Shown one piece after another: positions 29,809 through 38,053 of a stretch of DNA of 43,587 bases (its first letter is position 1; the number at the start of each line of letters is the position of its first letter). The translations under genes and the position numbers were made by a program. Source of the stretch: a virus; IMG/VR virus record IMGVR_UViG_3300036768_001145, positions 1-43,587 of that record, one strand, 5' to 3'. The notes below the pieces were generated by a model. The model made no database searches and was not told where the DNA came from. It saw only the letters and a list, made by a program, of their open reading frames with translations.

Positions 29809-31353
29809 TTAAGCAACCGAAGTTGTTGAGGATTTCGAGATTTCTTGAACATTCCACGCTCTCGTGGTTTGGTCCGTGTCGTTACCCGTAATCGCCGCCT
29901 CGCGGCGTGAACTACGGAGCGTCACCGAGGAATCACTATCCTCGGGTAACACGATTCGGTCATCCATGACCGAGCGGAGCTGCTCCGCGCTACTTGCCAC
30001 TTGTTGATTCCGACGACAACTCAAAAATTTACCGCTCATACCTTTCATCGAAACCGGAGCAAGATACTTTTGGTTGCTTATCGCAACGAATTGACTATTG
30101 AAGACAGGTGCCTTCAAGCCGCATGTTTCCATGCTAAAAGACAATATATTCCAACAGCCTACCGAATCACGGTGGGCAATAAGACCACATTTTCTGCATT
30201 TATAAACCCGCCCCTTGATTTTATTGTGGTGTTTGCAAGTTGGGTCCGGACACTGTCTGGTGCTGTTTCTTTCAGGCATCCATTCCGCCTTGATTCCGTC
30301 CGTGACAGCTTTGTAGCTTATCATTGAAAAGAATTCACCTATTGGCCAACCGCTATTAGCTTGGTTTTGACGGCCACCGGAGTCTTTTTGGGTAAGCGAC
30401 CGACAATCCCCCACGAAGACCTTTGTTATGGCATGCAATTTCAGGAAGTTAACGACTTTTCGACTGTTCGTGTGAAGGAAATTATTCTTCTGATTATGAT
30501 ATTTGATCAATACCAAAGACTTCTTTTTCTGCTCTTTGTGGCGGTTTTTGGAACCTTTCTTCTTTCTATCAATCCGAGACTGGCGGAAAGCTAGCTTTTT
30601 ATTCACATCGCGGTGGATGGAACGAAAGCCTTTGCCCTTGAGGTTCAAGGTTTTGCCATCCTCAGTCATGACTGCTGCCCAACGTATTTGTCCCAAGTCA
30701 ATGGCCGCATATTTCGCTGTCTTGACCTTATCAGACAGTGTCCTTGCCTTCTTTTCTTTGAGTTTAAAAATCAAATAGAACCTTTTCTCAACCGCGTCAA
30801 AATGGATAGAGATCGCTGTCGTATTTTTGGGGATTCCCTGACGATAGGGAATAAATAGTGGTTCACGACGCTTCATTTTACCGTTCTTGGGATTTGGTTC
30901 CATTGCCATCCCAACGGTAAAGCCGCCTTTGACGTTATGGCATTCACGGCGGTCGAAGTGGGTGTCCCGACCACCTTTTCTTTGCCTGTATGGATATTTG
31001 TAGGTCTTCCATACATCCTTCTCTCCTGCCTCAATTGCCTTTTCACGGTTGGTCTTCGTTGTTTCGCAAATCCCAAGAAATTCTTGAAATATCAGATTTT
31101 GAGATTGGGTCGTAAGATTAAGGCCTAAAAGAGCAGTATTTTCGGTCATTTGCCTCGCTAAATCCATACTGGAAAAATATGGAAGCTCTTTATTCCGGGC
31201 CATCTTATGCATGTCGATGAGCGAGTTCCAGATCCAAGAGACATCAGCTCGCATAGCGATTAATTTCTGAAACTCGGAATCAGGCAATGGCGGCATAGGA
31301 GTTTTTAAAACCCTATACTCGAACTTTCCCCTTTTGCCTTTTCTCGATGTCAT
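29809..31353 (-). CDS. tnpB: second, distinct TnpB-type nuclease with long C-terminal extension
   Basis: This 514-residue protein has RuvC-I AAIDLGQIRW (D219), RuvC-II FVGDCRS (D316 in place of the usual Glu), candidate E361 in MPERNSTRQC, a zinc finger C368, C373, C386, C389, and RuvC-III HRDSVGCWNIL (D396). The WIWNSLIDMH start and KTYKYPYRQR part fit TnpB. It is only distantly related to the copy at 5161. The last 100 residues or so show no protein domain and overlap strong RNA hairpins, so they may be read from guide-RNA sequence. It lies against the NAMPT fragment. No tnpA is present. Confidence 0.85.
   Translation of the reverse strand: MTSRKGKRGKFEYRVLKTPMPPLPDSEFQKLIAMRADVSWIWNSLIDMHKMARNKELPYFSSMDLARQMTENTALLGLNLTTQSQNLIFQEFLGICETTKTNREKAIEAGEKDVWKTYKYPYRQRKGGRDTHFDRRECHNVKGGFTVGMAMEPNPKNGKMKRREPLFIPYRQGIPKNTTAISIHFDAVEKRFYLIFKLKEKKARTLSDKVKTAKYAAIDLGQIRWAAVMTEDGKTLNLKGKGFRSIHRDVNKKLAFRQSRIDRKKKGSKNRHKEQKKKSLVLIKYHNQKNNFLHTNSRKVVNFLKLHAITKVFVGDCRSLTQKDSGGRQNQANSGWPIGEFFSMISYKAVTDGIKAEWMPERNSTRQCPDPTCKHHNKIKGRVYKCRKCGLIAHRDSVGCWNILSFSMETCGLKAPVFNSQFVAISNQKYLAPVSMKGMSGKFLSCRRNQQVASSAEQLRSVMDDRIVLPEDSDSSVTLRSSRREAAITGNDTDQTTRAWNVQEISKSSTTSVA
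29850..29950 (-). ncRNA. predicted structured omega RNA at the 3' end of the second tnpB
   Basis: Three strong stems lie within 100 bases: CCACG-CTCT-CGTGG near 29864, CGCCGC-CTC-GCGGCG at 29893-29907 and CCGAGGA...TCCTCGG at 29925-29945. GTTACCC (29881) can pair with GGGTAAC (29944-29950) to enclose the last two. Such a multi-stem fold at the 3' end of tnpB is the usual place of the guide RNA. Exact limits are unknown. Confidence 0.45.
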
Positions 31354-31470
31354 CGAAATTCCGTTCTACCGAAATAATTATTTTTCAGAACTTTAATCCC
31401 GTCAATACCTTTACCGATTTGAGGGTTGTGCTGAGATTTTCTCTTAAAGTGTATCCAAATTTTGCCACGT
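31354..31470 (-). other. short stretch before the second tnpB, probable left end or broken gene
   Basis: An ATG overlapping the metallophosphoesterase stop (ATGA) opens 29 codons, MNVAKFGYTLRENLSTTLKS, ending early. Another frame reads RGKIWIHFKRKSQHNPQIGK, GIDGIKVLKNNYFGRTEF, which looks more like protein. A frameshifted small gene cut by the tnpB element is likely; the boundary is not visible. Confidence 0.35.
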
Positions 31471-32105
31471 TCATTGTCTATCTCCTATATTTCCATATTT
31501 CTTTCTTAGTGTGATCCAGCTCTCAATTTGACTCGAGGATACTGGGCGATAATTATTCGCTTTAATCCCAACATCCCACTGTCTGTCGAGGGTTCTTTCT
31601 TCTGGTCCTTTGTGGCAGTGTCCATGAAGATGGTACTGACCCCAATCAGGGATGCTGAAGTGTTTGTGTTTTGTCTCGCCGTGCCAGTTCTCACCAAGGT
31701 GAGAGTTCTTCATCTGTGATGTATCTTCGCGGAAAACACCTCTGAGTGGGCAATGAGTCATTGTGACGGTCTCACCTGCTATGACTATTGATGCCATATA
31801 AAGAACGACATCAAACCCAGCGCGCTTCATTGAGCTTGCGTTTTTATCGTGATTCCCAAGGATGAGTATCTTGGTGCCGTTTAGTTGCTCGACTATAGAC
31901 CGCGTCTCCTCGACATTCCCCATGGAGAAGTCGCCAAGAAAGTAGCAGGTATTATCATTGCTAACGCATGCGTTGTAGTTATTGATCAACACACGATGCA
32001 TATGATCCATATCAGTGAATGGTCTTTTGTCAAAATCAATCACGTTTTTATGAAAGCAATCTAATGCCAATCAGAGGTAAAGTATGTATTAAATACTTGT
32101 GCCAT
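31471..32105 (-). pseudogene. calcineurin-like metallophosphoesterase with one missing base near its start
   Basis: The body shows LGDFSMGN, ILGNHDKN, MTHCPL and HLHGHCHK, the GD, GNHD, H and GHxH metal motifs of small MPE-family enzymes. The present frame lacks the first motif. Starting at the ATG at 32105 (AGGAGG ten bases upstream) and adding one T at 32063-32064 gives MAQVFNTYFTSDWHLDCFHK, with the required D-x-H, and a 211-residue enzyme. The substrate is unknown (cyclic nucleotides or RNA ends are possible). Whether it is inactive or misread depends on that one base. Confidence 0.8.
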
Positions 32106-32217
32106 GATTGGATTTCCTCCTATTGTGTTTGATTATTGTTGAAGCAACGGTTCCGTACTTTAAACCCAAATGATTGGCTATTTCGGTACGCGAAAAACCA
32201 TCATTAAATAAATCCAT
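32089..32217 (-). CDS. 42-aa helix-turn-helix peptide, possibly a fragment
   Basis: MDLFNDGFSRTEIANHLGLK, YGTVASTIIKH is a clear helix-turn-helix. The ATG overlaps the stop of a 16-codon frame before it (TAATG), and its end overlaps the metallophosphoesterase start. This may be the DNA-binding part of a lost regulator or homing endonuclease. Confidence 0.4.
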   Translation of the reverse strand: MDLFNDGFSRTEIANHLGLKYGTVASTIIKHNRRKSNHGTSI

Positions 32218-32267
32218 TATCCCACCCTGTCCTCAACTGTTTCGGCCAGGATTGGCTTGGTGATCAT
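32217..32267 (-). pseudogene. possible DNA-ligase start peptide, 16 codons
   Basis: MITKPILAETVEDRVG and a stop. 'KPxLA-x-T-V-E-D' is how many phage ATP-dependent DNA ligases begin, and AGAGGG precedes the ATG. The rest of such a gene is absent. Too short for certainty. Confidence 0.3.
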
Positions 32268-32277
32268 AGCACCCTCT

Positions 32278-32450
32278 TCAGTTAAGTCTGAGGTTAATGT
32301 ATTCGGCATCCAGAAAGACAATCTTTCCTGAAGACTTTAAACTATCAAAATCAAACTTGACATGATCGCTTTTTCATGGCGGCGTCAATAGCGTTTGGGA
32401 TTTTTCTACCACCCATAAGAGGTCTTGCTCCGATACAAAAAGTATTTCAT
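32278..32450 (-). pseudogene. small conserved protein gene with two homopolymer errors
   Basis: ATG at 32450 after GGAG. Removing one base from the A5 run at 32437-32441 and one from the T5 run at 32370-32374 gives MKYFCIGARPLMGGRKIPNA, IDAAMKSDHVKFDFDSLKSS, GKIVFLDAEYINLRLN, 56 residues in a single frame. The pieces in three frames are otherwise too well ordered to be chance. No function is recognised. Confidence 0.6.
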
Positions 32451-32451
32451 C

Positions 32452-32868
32452 TCAATTTCTCCACCTTTTTTCGTCAACAAAATTAATCCTAAGCATTACA
32501 GCATCTTGCAAAGGATACCTCTCTATCTTATCGTAAACATTGAGTCTATCAAAGGTGTGCTGACTCTTATGCTCCCAATAGATATCGATATGCTCAGTCA
32601 CCATATAACCAAGTTTGTAAGCCCAGCTTGCTGTGCAAATCTTTTCATAGCAAGACTCATAAGAGATCCGGTTATCCCAAAAGACATAACTCCACTCAAG
32701 ACCGATCTCCCACCTTACAGCAGAACCCCACTTTCCCATAGGAACTTCAGGGAGTATCGGATCTCTATTGTGAATGAGTTCGCCACCAGACAAAGACAGG
32801 TGATAAACTCTTGGCTCCGCCAAAGAGACTGTGCTTAAAAGTAGCATAATTAAAACTAAAAACCTCAT
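32452..32868 (-). CDS. secreted hypothetical protein, about 138 aa
   Basis: The ATG at 32868 (MRFLVLIMLLLSTVSLAEPR) follows AAGGAG and encodes a clean signal peptide with cleavage after SLA. The mature part is rich in Trp and Tyr and in alternating strands (WGSAVRWEIGLEWSYVFWDN; GYMVTEHIDIYWEH), as in small outer-membrane or periplasmic beta-barrel proteins. Two Cys (SCYEKIC) may pair. A surface or superinfection-exclusion role is possible. Confidence 0.65.
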   Translation of the reverse strand: MRFLVLIMLLLSTVSLAEPRVYHLSLSGGELIHNRDPILPEVPMGKWGSAVRWEIGLEWSYVFWDNRISYESCYEKICTASWAYKLGYMVTEHIDIYWEHKSQHTFDRLNVYDKIERYPLQDAVMLRINFVDEKRWRN

Positions 32869-33875
32869 ATCATACTCCTTAGGATCATCATACAAAATAG
32901 AAAATCACCACCAGAATGTACAGTGATTTCTTCGTCTTCAGAAGGTGACCAACCGCTTGAATCATCACCCCTCTGCGTTATCCAACCCTCTTTTCGGAGT
33001 TTTGAGTCAGGAAGTTTAGTGTTAGGCCATAATTTTTGCAACAATGCGATAGCATTACTGTAATCACCATGCACCCACTTGGCTGCCAAAAGTTGCGCCA
33101 AAGCATTACGCTCCATTCTATTTGCTATGTCTTTTAGGCACTCTCTCATTGACGTGGTGATATATCCTTTGATTTGACCACGAAGCTCAATATGAAGCAT
33201 GGCCAGATGGGCTTCATAATCCTCGAGCCCTTTTGGCCACGAAAGGGGGAGGTGTCTATCCAAGTTGCTTGGGCCGTCATAGATCGCTGCTACAATCTCA
33301 TCTAAAGTGGATCTAAGACCAGGACCGAAATAGAGCCTTGAAATATCGCCTTCGCCCATAACCCAGTCGTTTTTCTCTCCGTAGTACTGAAGATTGAGGG
33401 CTAAGGCGACATCTTTTTTCATCCAAATATGCCAAAGTAACCCGGTCAGCATATCTCTCGATATGGTGGAGCCTTTGCACGGTGGATATTTGAGTGGTCT
33501 ACGAAACCACGCGCCATTATCGTTTTGTGCCGCACGTATGTCAATATTATTGGACTTAATAGATGCCGACAGGAGGGAAGTGAAAAGGAGCGAATCACAG
33601 TGCTTTGTTTCTATGAATCCGTACTCATCCATAACACTAAGAACAAGGGCCTTATAAAGCACATCTTTCCGGATCAAATCATTAAGATCTTTGAATTTCT
33701 GAAGATCGCGTACGTCGTATTTAATAGGTTTGTGATGTACGTCAAAAAGACGCTTAATAACAACAAAAGGTGTGATCAGGTAGAGGATGATGTTGGCGAT
33801 TTTGGCGATTTTGCGGAGAAGTGCAGTATTATACTTGTTTTTCTCGAACCACTTTAAAGCTAATTCTTTCAGCAT
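32865..33875 (-). CDS. membrane-anchored hypothetical protein, about 336 aa
   Basis: I place the start at the ATG at 33875 (MLKELALKWFEKNKY), because earlier in-frame ATGs lie inside the terminator hairpin and GAGG lies six bases upstream. Residues 22-40 (IANIILYLITPFVVIKRLF) form one membrane helix. The rest is soluble and helical with NGAWFRRPLKYPPC, ISRDMLTGLLWHIWMKKD and WVMGEGDISRLYFGPGLRST. The repeated aromatic helices recall an alpha/alpha-toroid enzyme fold, but I cannot assign a family. Confidence 0.55.
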   Translation of the reverse strand: MLKELALKWFEKNKYNTALLRKIAKIANIILYLITPFVVIKRLFDVHHKPIKYDVRDLQKFKDLNDLIRKDVLYKALVLSVMDEYGFIETKHCDSLLFTSLLSASIKSNNIDIRAAQNDNGAWFRRPLKYPPCKGSTISRDMLTGLLWHIWMKKDVALALNLQYYGEKNDWVMGEGDISRLYFGPGLRSTLDEIVAAIYDGPSNLDRHLPLSWPKGLEDYEAHLAMLHIELRGQIKGYITTSMRECLKDIANRMERNALAQLLAAKWVHGDYSNAIALLQKLWPNTKLPDSKLRKEGWITQRGDDSSGWSPSEDEEITVHSGGDFLFCMMILRSMI

Positions 33876-33884
33876 CTTACGCCT

Positions 33885-33925
33885 CATAATGAAAAGGGAT
33901 GCTAAGCGCATCCCTTTTCATTATG
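33885..33925. terminator. strong terminator after the tail-fibre operon
   Basis: An 18-bp perfect stem (CATAATGAAAAGGGATGC with its complement) and a 5-base loop. Read on the minus strand the stem contains an A-run before and a T-run after the GC core (AAAAGGGATGC...GCATCCCTTTT), so it can act in both directions. It lies 15 bases past the last tail gene. Confidence 0.85.
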
Positions 33926-33940
33926 GCATAATGTTAGAGA

Positions 33941-34294
33941 TTACGCAAGACCTAGCTCTTGGCGGGTGACGGGCAGGTTTGCAATCAGTTTTTTCTGAGT
34001 GGTAGAAAGCTGATTCCAATCCTTAGTAACTGCGTCAGCCTTGAGCTCTTGGATCTTTTCATCAATCATGAATTGCGGAACATAAGATTGAGCTTCCGGA
34101 GAAACAGAACCAAGCGCAGCCCAATAAGAGCGGAGGTTTTGCTCTTGGCCTGCGCTGAGCTTCTCGGTGAACCAAAAGGTCAAAGCCGTGTCAGCCGAAT
34201 TACCAACACAATGAGGGAAGTTCGCTTTTACGTAAGCTTCAACTGCTTGAAGGTCCACATTGTGAGCATGCCACTCTAACTTATATGCGTGCAT
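33941..34294 (-). CDS. hypothetical protein at the end of the tail operon, 117 aa
   Basis: An alpha/beta protein with an Ala-rich helical region (SAGQEQNLRSYWAALGSVSP) and a final helix-turn (LSTTQKKLIANLPVTRQELG). It follows the long fibre gene by one base and is the last gene before the terminator. This is where fibre chaperones or assembly proteins are usually found, so that role is possible; no sequence match is recognised. Confidence 0.55.
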   Translation of the reverse strand: MHAYKLEWHAHNVDLQAVEAYVKANFPHCVGNSADTALTFWFTEKLSAGQEQNLRSYWAALGSVSPEAQSYVPQFMIDEKIQELKADAVTKDWNQLSTTQKKLIANLPVTRQELGLA

Positions 34295-34295
34295 A

Positions 34296-36608
34296 TTAAA
34301 TCTCCACTACGATAAGGGATCTTTGGGTTGCCGGTGAAGCAGCTGTTCCGGCGTTAGTGTACCAATAAAGGTCCACTTTGTGGGTACCAGCAGCGACCGG
34401 AACTATAAAGCAATCCGAGATAGTTTCGCTGTAACCAGCAACTGGAGTATCCATGTACTTTTGCGTGCCGACAAACACACCATCAACATAGACGTTGATG
34501 GCTACGGTATTGCCGGCAGCTGTGTTGTTTCTGACAGTTACAGCATAGCTGATCTGAATCGGATTTCCGGCTGTCTTAAGGGTTACACTCATATCCGTCA
34601 TAGGTACAGCTGTAGTGCTTGTCGTTGTTGGCGTAGTAGTCACACCAATCGCCTGAGCCCAGTTTACCAAAGGCTTGACTGAAGTTGCGCTAAACTTGCG
34701 ATTGTCTGAGATTGCACACGAGCCAACACTTGAGGTGTTTTGGATGTCACCAGGGAGGTTGCCTTTGGGTGCATGGATAGGGGTGATGATGTCCAAAGCT
34801 TCCGAATAATGTTGGTTAGCGTTACCGGTCGTAAACTTGATTGTATGAAAGCCGAGCGTCAGCCCAGTAACACGCAACCTCAATCGCCCTGTTCCAGCGC
34901 TGGTTCCACTAAGAACACCGGTAGAGGCTGTGAACGACAGACCAGAGGATGTCTGAAGCAGCTGAGTTGTTAGGGCACCCGTCCAACCCGCTCCGCCAGT
35001 TGGGGACGAATTGGAAACTGTGAAGTTGGTTGCTCCATCTAATGTATATGTGGCACTCATCGCGTTTGTGAATACGAACTGACTCCACTCAAAACCTGTT
35101 CCAAAGAACGTGTACGACACAGAAGACGCACTTGCACCGGATTGTGTACCAAACCCGCTTTCATAGTTTGCCACATTAACAGAACCGGCGGACCATGTGC
35201 CTGCATAAACCGCTTCCCGAACCGCAAGGAACTTACGCAAAGTTCCGGTAGGCATAAACTCTCTGGTCGCAACAGTAGATGCGGCATAATCAGCCATCAC
35301 ATAGTAATCAGCCAATTCGACGCAGTCCGTAGGAAGAGTTGGTTTAGACGGGCCATAGACGATAAACTGACTAATACCGACAGCACTGTTAGCAAAAGCA
35401 TCCCTTGTCATTTTGAATGTGTGTGTTCCATACGGCAAGCCGGATGCAACTTTTTGAATCCTGTTTGTGGTATTGCCAGTACCGGTTATAGTCCCCTGAC
35501 TGGTACCATCGATGTACAATGTGTGCTGATCCAGTGTACCAGTCTGGTCGATTCTTAAAAAATCCAAACCAGTGCCAACAAAAGTCAAAGTTATAAACGC
35601 AGCATTCGCCTGAATGGTAAGATATTCCTGGGAACTACCAAGTACAGCTACCGTGGACCCAACCAGAGTTGTTGTGCCGTCATCAAGGGTGAAAGCTCTC
35701 GCTGAGCCGGATGCCCCTAACGTGCTAAAATCATCAGACCTTCCCGCGCCAAACTCGCGCCAAGAATAAGTCCGAATAACTTCCTCATTTGCGTGACTTG
35801 CTGATGACAAATACGCCGCGGTCGTTTCGGTATACCGAATATCCTTTGCCACAGTTCCATCAGCTTTTTGATAGACCAACACATGGCCGCCGCGTGTACC
35901 AGCGGTGCCATAAGTATTGGTGAAGCCCGAGGTAGGGTTAGAGGTCGTCAAACCTGGAGCATAAAGACGTTTGCCACCAAGATAAGATGTGCCGGCAGTT
36001 TGCTGTAAGGTGCTGTTAGTATTGAGGACTTCATAGCCGTAAACTAAAATATCAGCCCCGACATATGCCACTTTAACAGTATGAATACCGAGTGCTAAAC
36101 CAGAGGAAACATTAATAACACCGTTTTGGGCATAATTCCTTCCGTTTAACACGGTAGAACCTGAATTCGTAACAGTAGTGGCACTACCACCATCAACACT
36201 AACAGACATACTGCGAGTGCTGCCATCTGTATATAGCAGGAGATTCAATCCTGTTCCGTAAAATGTGTATTCCGCATAAGAGCCAGCTTGTATATTAACT
36301 CGAGAACCCTGTGAATCATTTCCGTCAGTAATCAAACCCACAAATCTGACAGCGTCATGTTGATCATTAACAGGCTTAAATACTCTTTCGCCGTTTGGTC
36401 CAGACTCACCCTGGACTTCTTGAATAGCCTGAGTCATAACTCGCTCAATACCAAATCTTGGCAAAAGGTCATTACTAAAATCTGTACACTGCGCCCTTTT
36501 GACTACGGTAGTATATGGCGCGGCAATTTTTGGCAGATAGACAACAGGTTTTAACTGGGTAGCTAAAGCCTGATCGGTGTCTTTCGTGAATACTGCTATC
36601 TTGGCCAT
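34296..36608 (-). CDS. long tail fibre / receptor-binding protein with repeated beta domains, 770 aa
   Basis: After an N-terminal MAKIAVFTKDTDQALATQLK module come at least three related beta-sandwich repeats. Each has a 'Y/F-T-F-x-G-T-G' strand and a closing 'G-x-H-T-x-K' strand: YTFYGTGLNLLL...GIHTVKV, LTFVGTGLDFLR...GTHTFKM and YTFFGTGFEWSQ...GFHTIKF. These resemble carbohydrate-binding jelly-roll modules and suggest binding to host surface glycans. The C-terminus carries VGSCAISDNRKFSATSVKPL and a final Val/Thr-rich domain. There is no signal peptide. It belongs to the co-directional fibre block. The start module recurs in the small broken gene at 37782-38005. Confidence 0.7.
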   Translation of the reverse strand: MAKIAVFTKDTDQALATQLKPVVYLPKIAAPYTTVVKRAQCTDFSNDLLPRFGIERVMTQAIQEVQGESGPNGERVFKPVNDQHDAVRFVGLITDGNDSQGSRVNIQAGSYAEYTFYGTGLNLLLYTDGSTRSMSVSVDGGSATTVTNSGSTVLNGRNYAQNGVINVSSGLALGIHTVKVAYVGADILVYGYEVLNTNSTLQQTAGTSYLGGKRLYAPGLTTSNPTSGFTNTYGTAGTRGGHVLVYQKADGTVAKDIRYTETTAAYLSSASHANEEVIRTYSWREFGAGRSDDFSTLGASGSARAFTLDDGTTTLVGSTVAVLGSSQEYLTIQANAAFITLTFVGTGLDFLRIDQTGTLDQHTLYIDGTSQGTITGTGNTTNRIQKVASGLPYGTHTFKMTRDAFANSAVGISQFIVYGPSKPTLPTDCVELADYYVMADYAASTVATREFMPTGTLRKFLAVREAVYAGTWSAGSVNVANYESGFGTQSGASASSVSYTFFGTGFEWSQFVFTNAMSATYTLDGATNFTVSNSSPTGGAGWTGALTTQLLQTSSGLSFTASTGVLSGTSAGTGRLRLRVTGLTLGFHTIKFTTGNANQHYSEALDIITPIHAPKGNLPGDIQNTSSVGSCAISDNRKFSATSVKPLVNWAQAIGVTTTPTTTSTTAVPMTDMSVTLKTAGNPIQISYAVTVRNNTAAGNTVAINVYVDGVFVGTQKYMDTPVAGYSETISDCFIVPVAAGTHKVDLYWYTNAGTAASPATQRSLIVVEI

Positions 36609-36638
36609 TTTAGAGGGTCTCCTTTGGAGAATTATAGA

Positions 36639-37778
36639 TTAAAGTTCGGATTCTGCGGTGTAATGAAAATCACACTCAACCACTGACCCAGCAGTAAGAC
36701 CGGAAGCGCCTGTAGTCGCAGGAATAAAGCTGCCTGTTGTATTACGTATGACCGTTAGAGTAAACGAGCCAGACACAGCGGGGTTTGTTTGCGTAAAATC
36801 TCCTAAATTTATTTGACCTGTAGCTCTATAAAAGGTAACTACTGCAGCTGACCTTTTATTAACTGCGTATATACGATCATTTAAACGAACCACCGTTGCG
36901 GACGCTGCTACTCCAAAAGACTTTACATTTCCGGAAGTTAGGTTTTGGCTAATTGTCGTATCTGTTCCTGGTATTACATCAGGAGCGTAACTCTTCTCAT
37001 AGTACCTTTGGCACACCCGAAGCTCTTCGCCGATCGTCTTCCCAGCACGCCTAAATGGCAGATCTACGTTAGCAGAGAAAGAGCCTTGAACAAGTTGAAC
37101 CCCGGTGATCTGAATTGTAGCACCAGTTGTGCCTGCCCAGTTTGTTTGGGTGTTAGATGAAGTAAAACTTCCAGATTGCCACTGATTTAATGCAGAAGTC
37201 TGAAGGTTTGTACCACCACCAGTAGTCCAAGTTACCCTAAGACCAATTCCATTATCAAACAACCAAGTCCCGGCTGTATCCATAGTTAGGTCGATAGACT
37301 TCTTTTCCCATGTGTTTGCTGATAATACGCTATAGGTTGTTACATAGGTTCGATCAAGGGCGGAGTTTCTAAAAGAAACCGAATAAGTACCAACAACACT
37401 AGACTTTACCCAAAATTGCAAACGACATGGCCGTCCATGTAACTGAGCGTAATCATTACCTTCAATATTATAGACATACGCCTGATAGAAATCACCTGCG
37501 GCTGGAGATCCGAGCCCCGTGCCATTTGTAACTAAAATACTATAAGGGAATACAAAACCAGCTTGGGCAAGTGTGGGTACATCCGTTGATCGCGCTGCAG
37601 TTGATGTACCTGCATACCCGGTAGATCTCACATGTGACCAACGATCCGCACTAAAAGATCTGGTGTTGGTGATTGTAAGACTATTTGCACCAAGCCTTTG
37701 GTGAAAATCCATAGCCCCGTTTATGATCAGGTTTTGGCCTGCGTCAATTTTATCTAGTCTTGGTGTTAAGCTAGTCAT
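36639..37778 (-). CDS. tail fibre protein with CBM4/9-like carbohydrate-binding domain, 379 aa
   Basis: NLIINGAMDFHQRLGANSLT, followed by SFSADRWSHVR and the strands QLHGRPCRLQFWVKSS and TWEKKSIDLTMDTAGTW, is the widely distributed phage module with a CBM4_9-type jelly roll ('NLIINGxM... ADRW'). The region FSANVDLPFRRAGKTIGEEL, RVCQRYYEKSY is the usual link to the C-terminal tip domain. It probably binds polysaccharide at the tail tip. Intact and co-directional with the other fibres. Confidence 0.75.
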   Translation of the reverse strand: MTSLTPRLDKIDAGQNLIINGAMDFHQRLGANSLTITNTRSFSADRWSHVRSTGYAGTSTAARSTDVPTLAQAGFVFPYSILVTNGTGLGSPAAGDFYQAYVYNIEGNDYAQLHGRPCRLQFWVKSSVVGTYSVSFRNSALDRTYVTTYSVLSANTWEKKSIDLTMDTAGTWLFDNGIGLRVTWTTGGGTNLQTSALNQWQSGSFTSSNTQTNWAGTTGATIQITGVQLVQGSFSANVDLPFRRAGKTIGEELRVCQRYYEKSYAPDVIPGTDTTISQNLTSGNVKSFGVAASATVVRLNDRIYAVNKRSAAVVTFYRATGQINLGDFTQTNPAVSGSFTLTVIRNTTGSFIPATTGASGLTAGSVVECDFHYTAESEL

Positions 37779-37781
37779 ATG

Positions 37782-38005
37782 TTAAATTCCTTTATTGAGA
37801 TAAGAGATTATACCGTTATTGGGTTTAAGCGCAAGATACGCAGCCTTGTTTGTCGTGTTAGTAGCTTTAACTACGCCAAAACCACCATAACAAGTGGTTA
37901 TCGCCCCAGAGAATGTCTTGTTGCCAACTATGTTTGCGTCCCTGCGGTGAGCTCCCGCCTTTGGTTGATCGGTGTCTTTCATGAATACCGATATCTTACA
38001 GTCAT
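37782..38005 (-). pseudogene. small fibre-related protein with one missing base
   Basis: ATG at 38005 after AAAGGAGG. Adding one A near 37996 gives MTVKISVFMKDTDQPKAGAH, RRDANIVGNKTFSGAITTC and a tail ending LNKGI, 74 residues. The start matches the first residues of the long fibre (AKIAVFTKDTDQ), so it is a paralogue of that N-terminal module, perhaps a minor fibre component or truncated gene. Without the change the strong ribosome-binding site leads to a ten-codon frame. Confidence 0.6.
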
Positions 38006-38053
38006 ATTTTGCCTCCTTTGAAGAGTTAAGCTCCTCCCGAGAGCCGATAGGGT

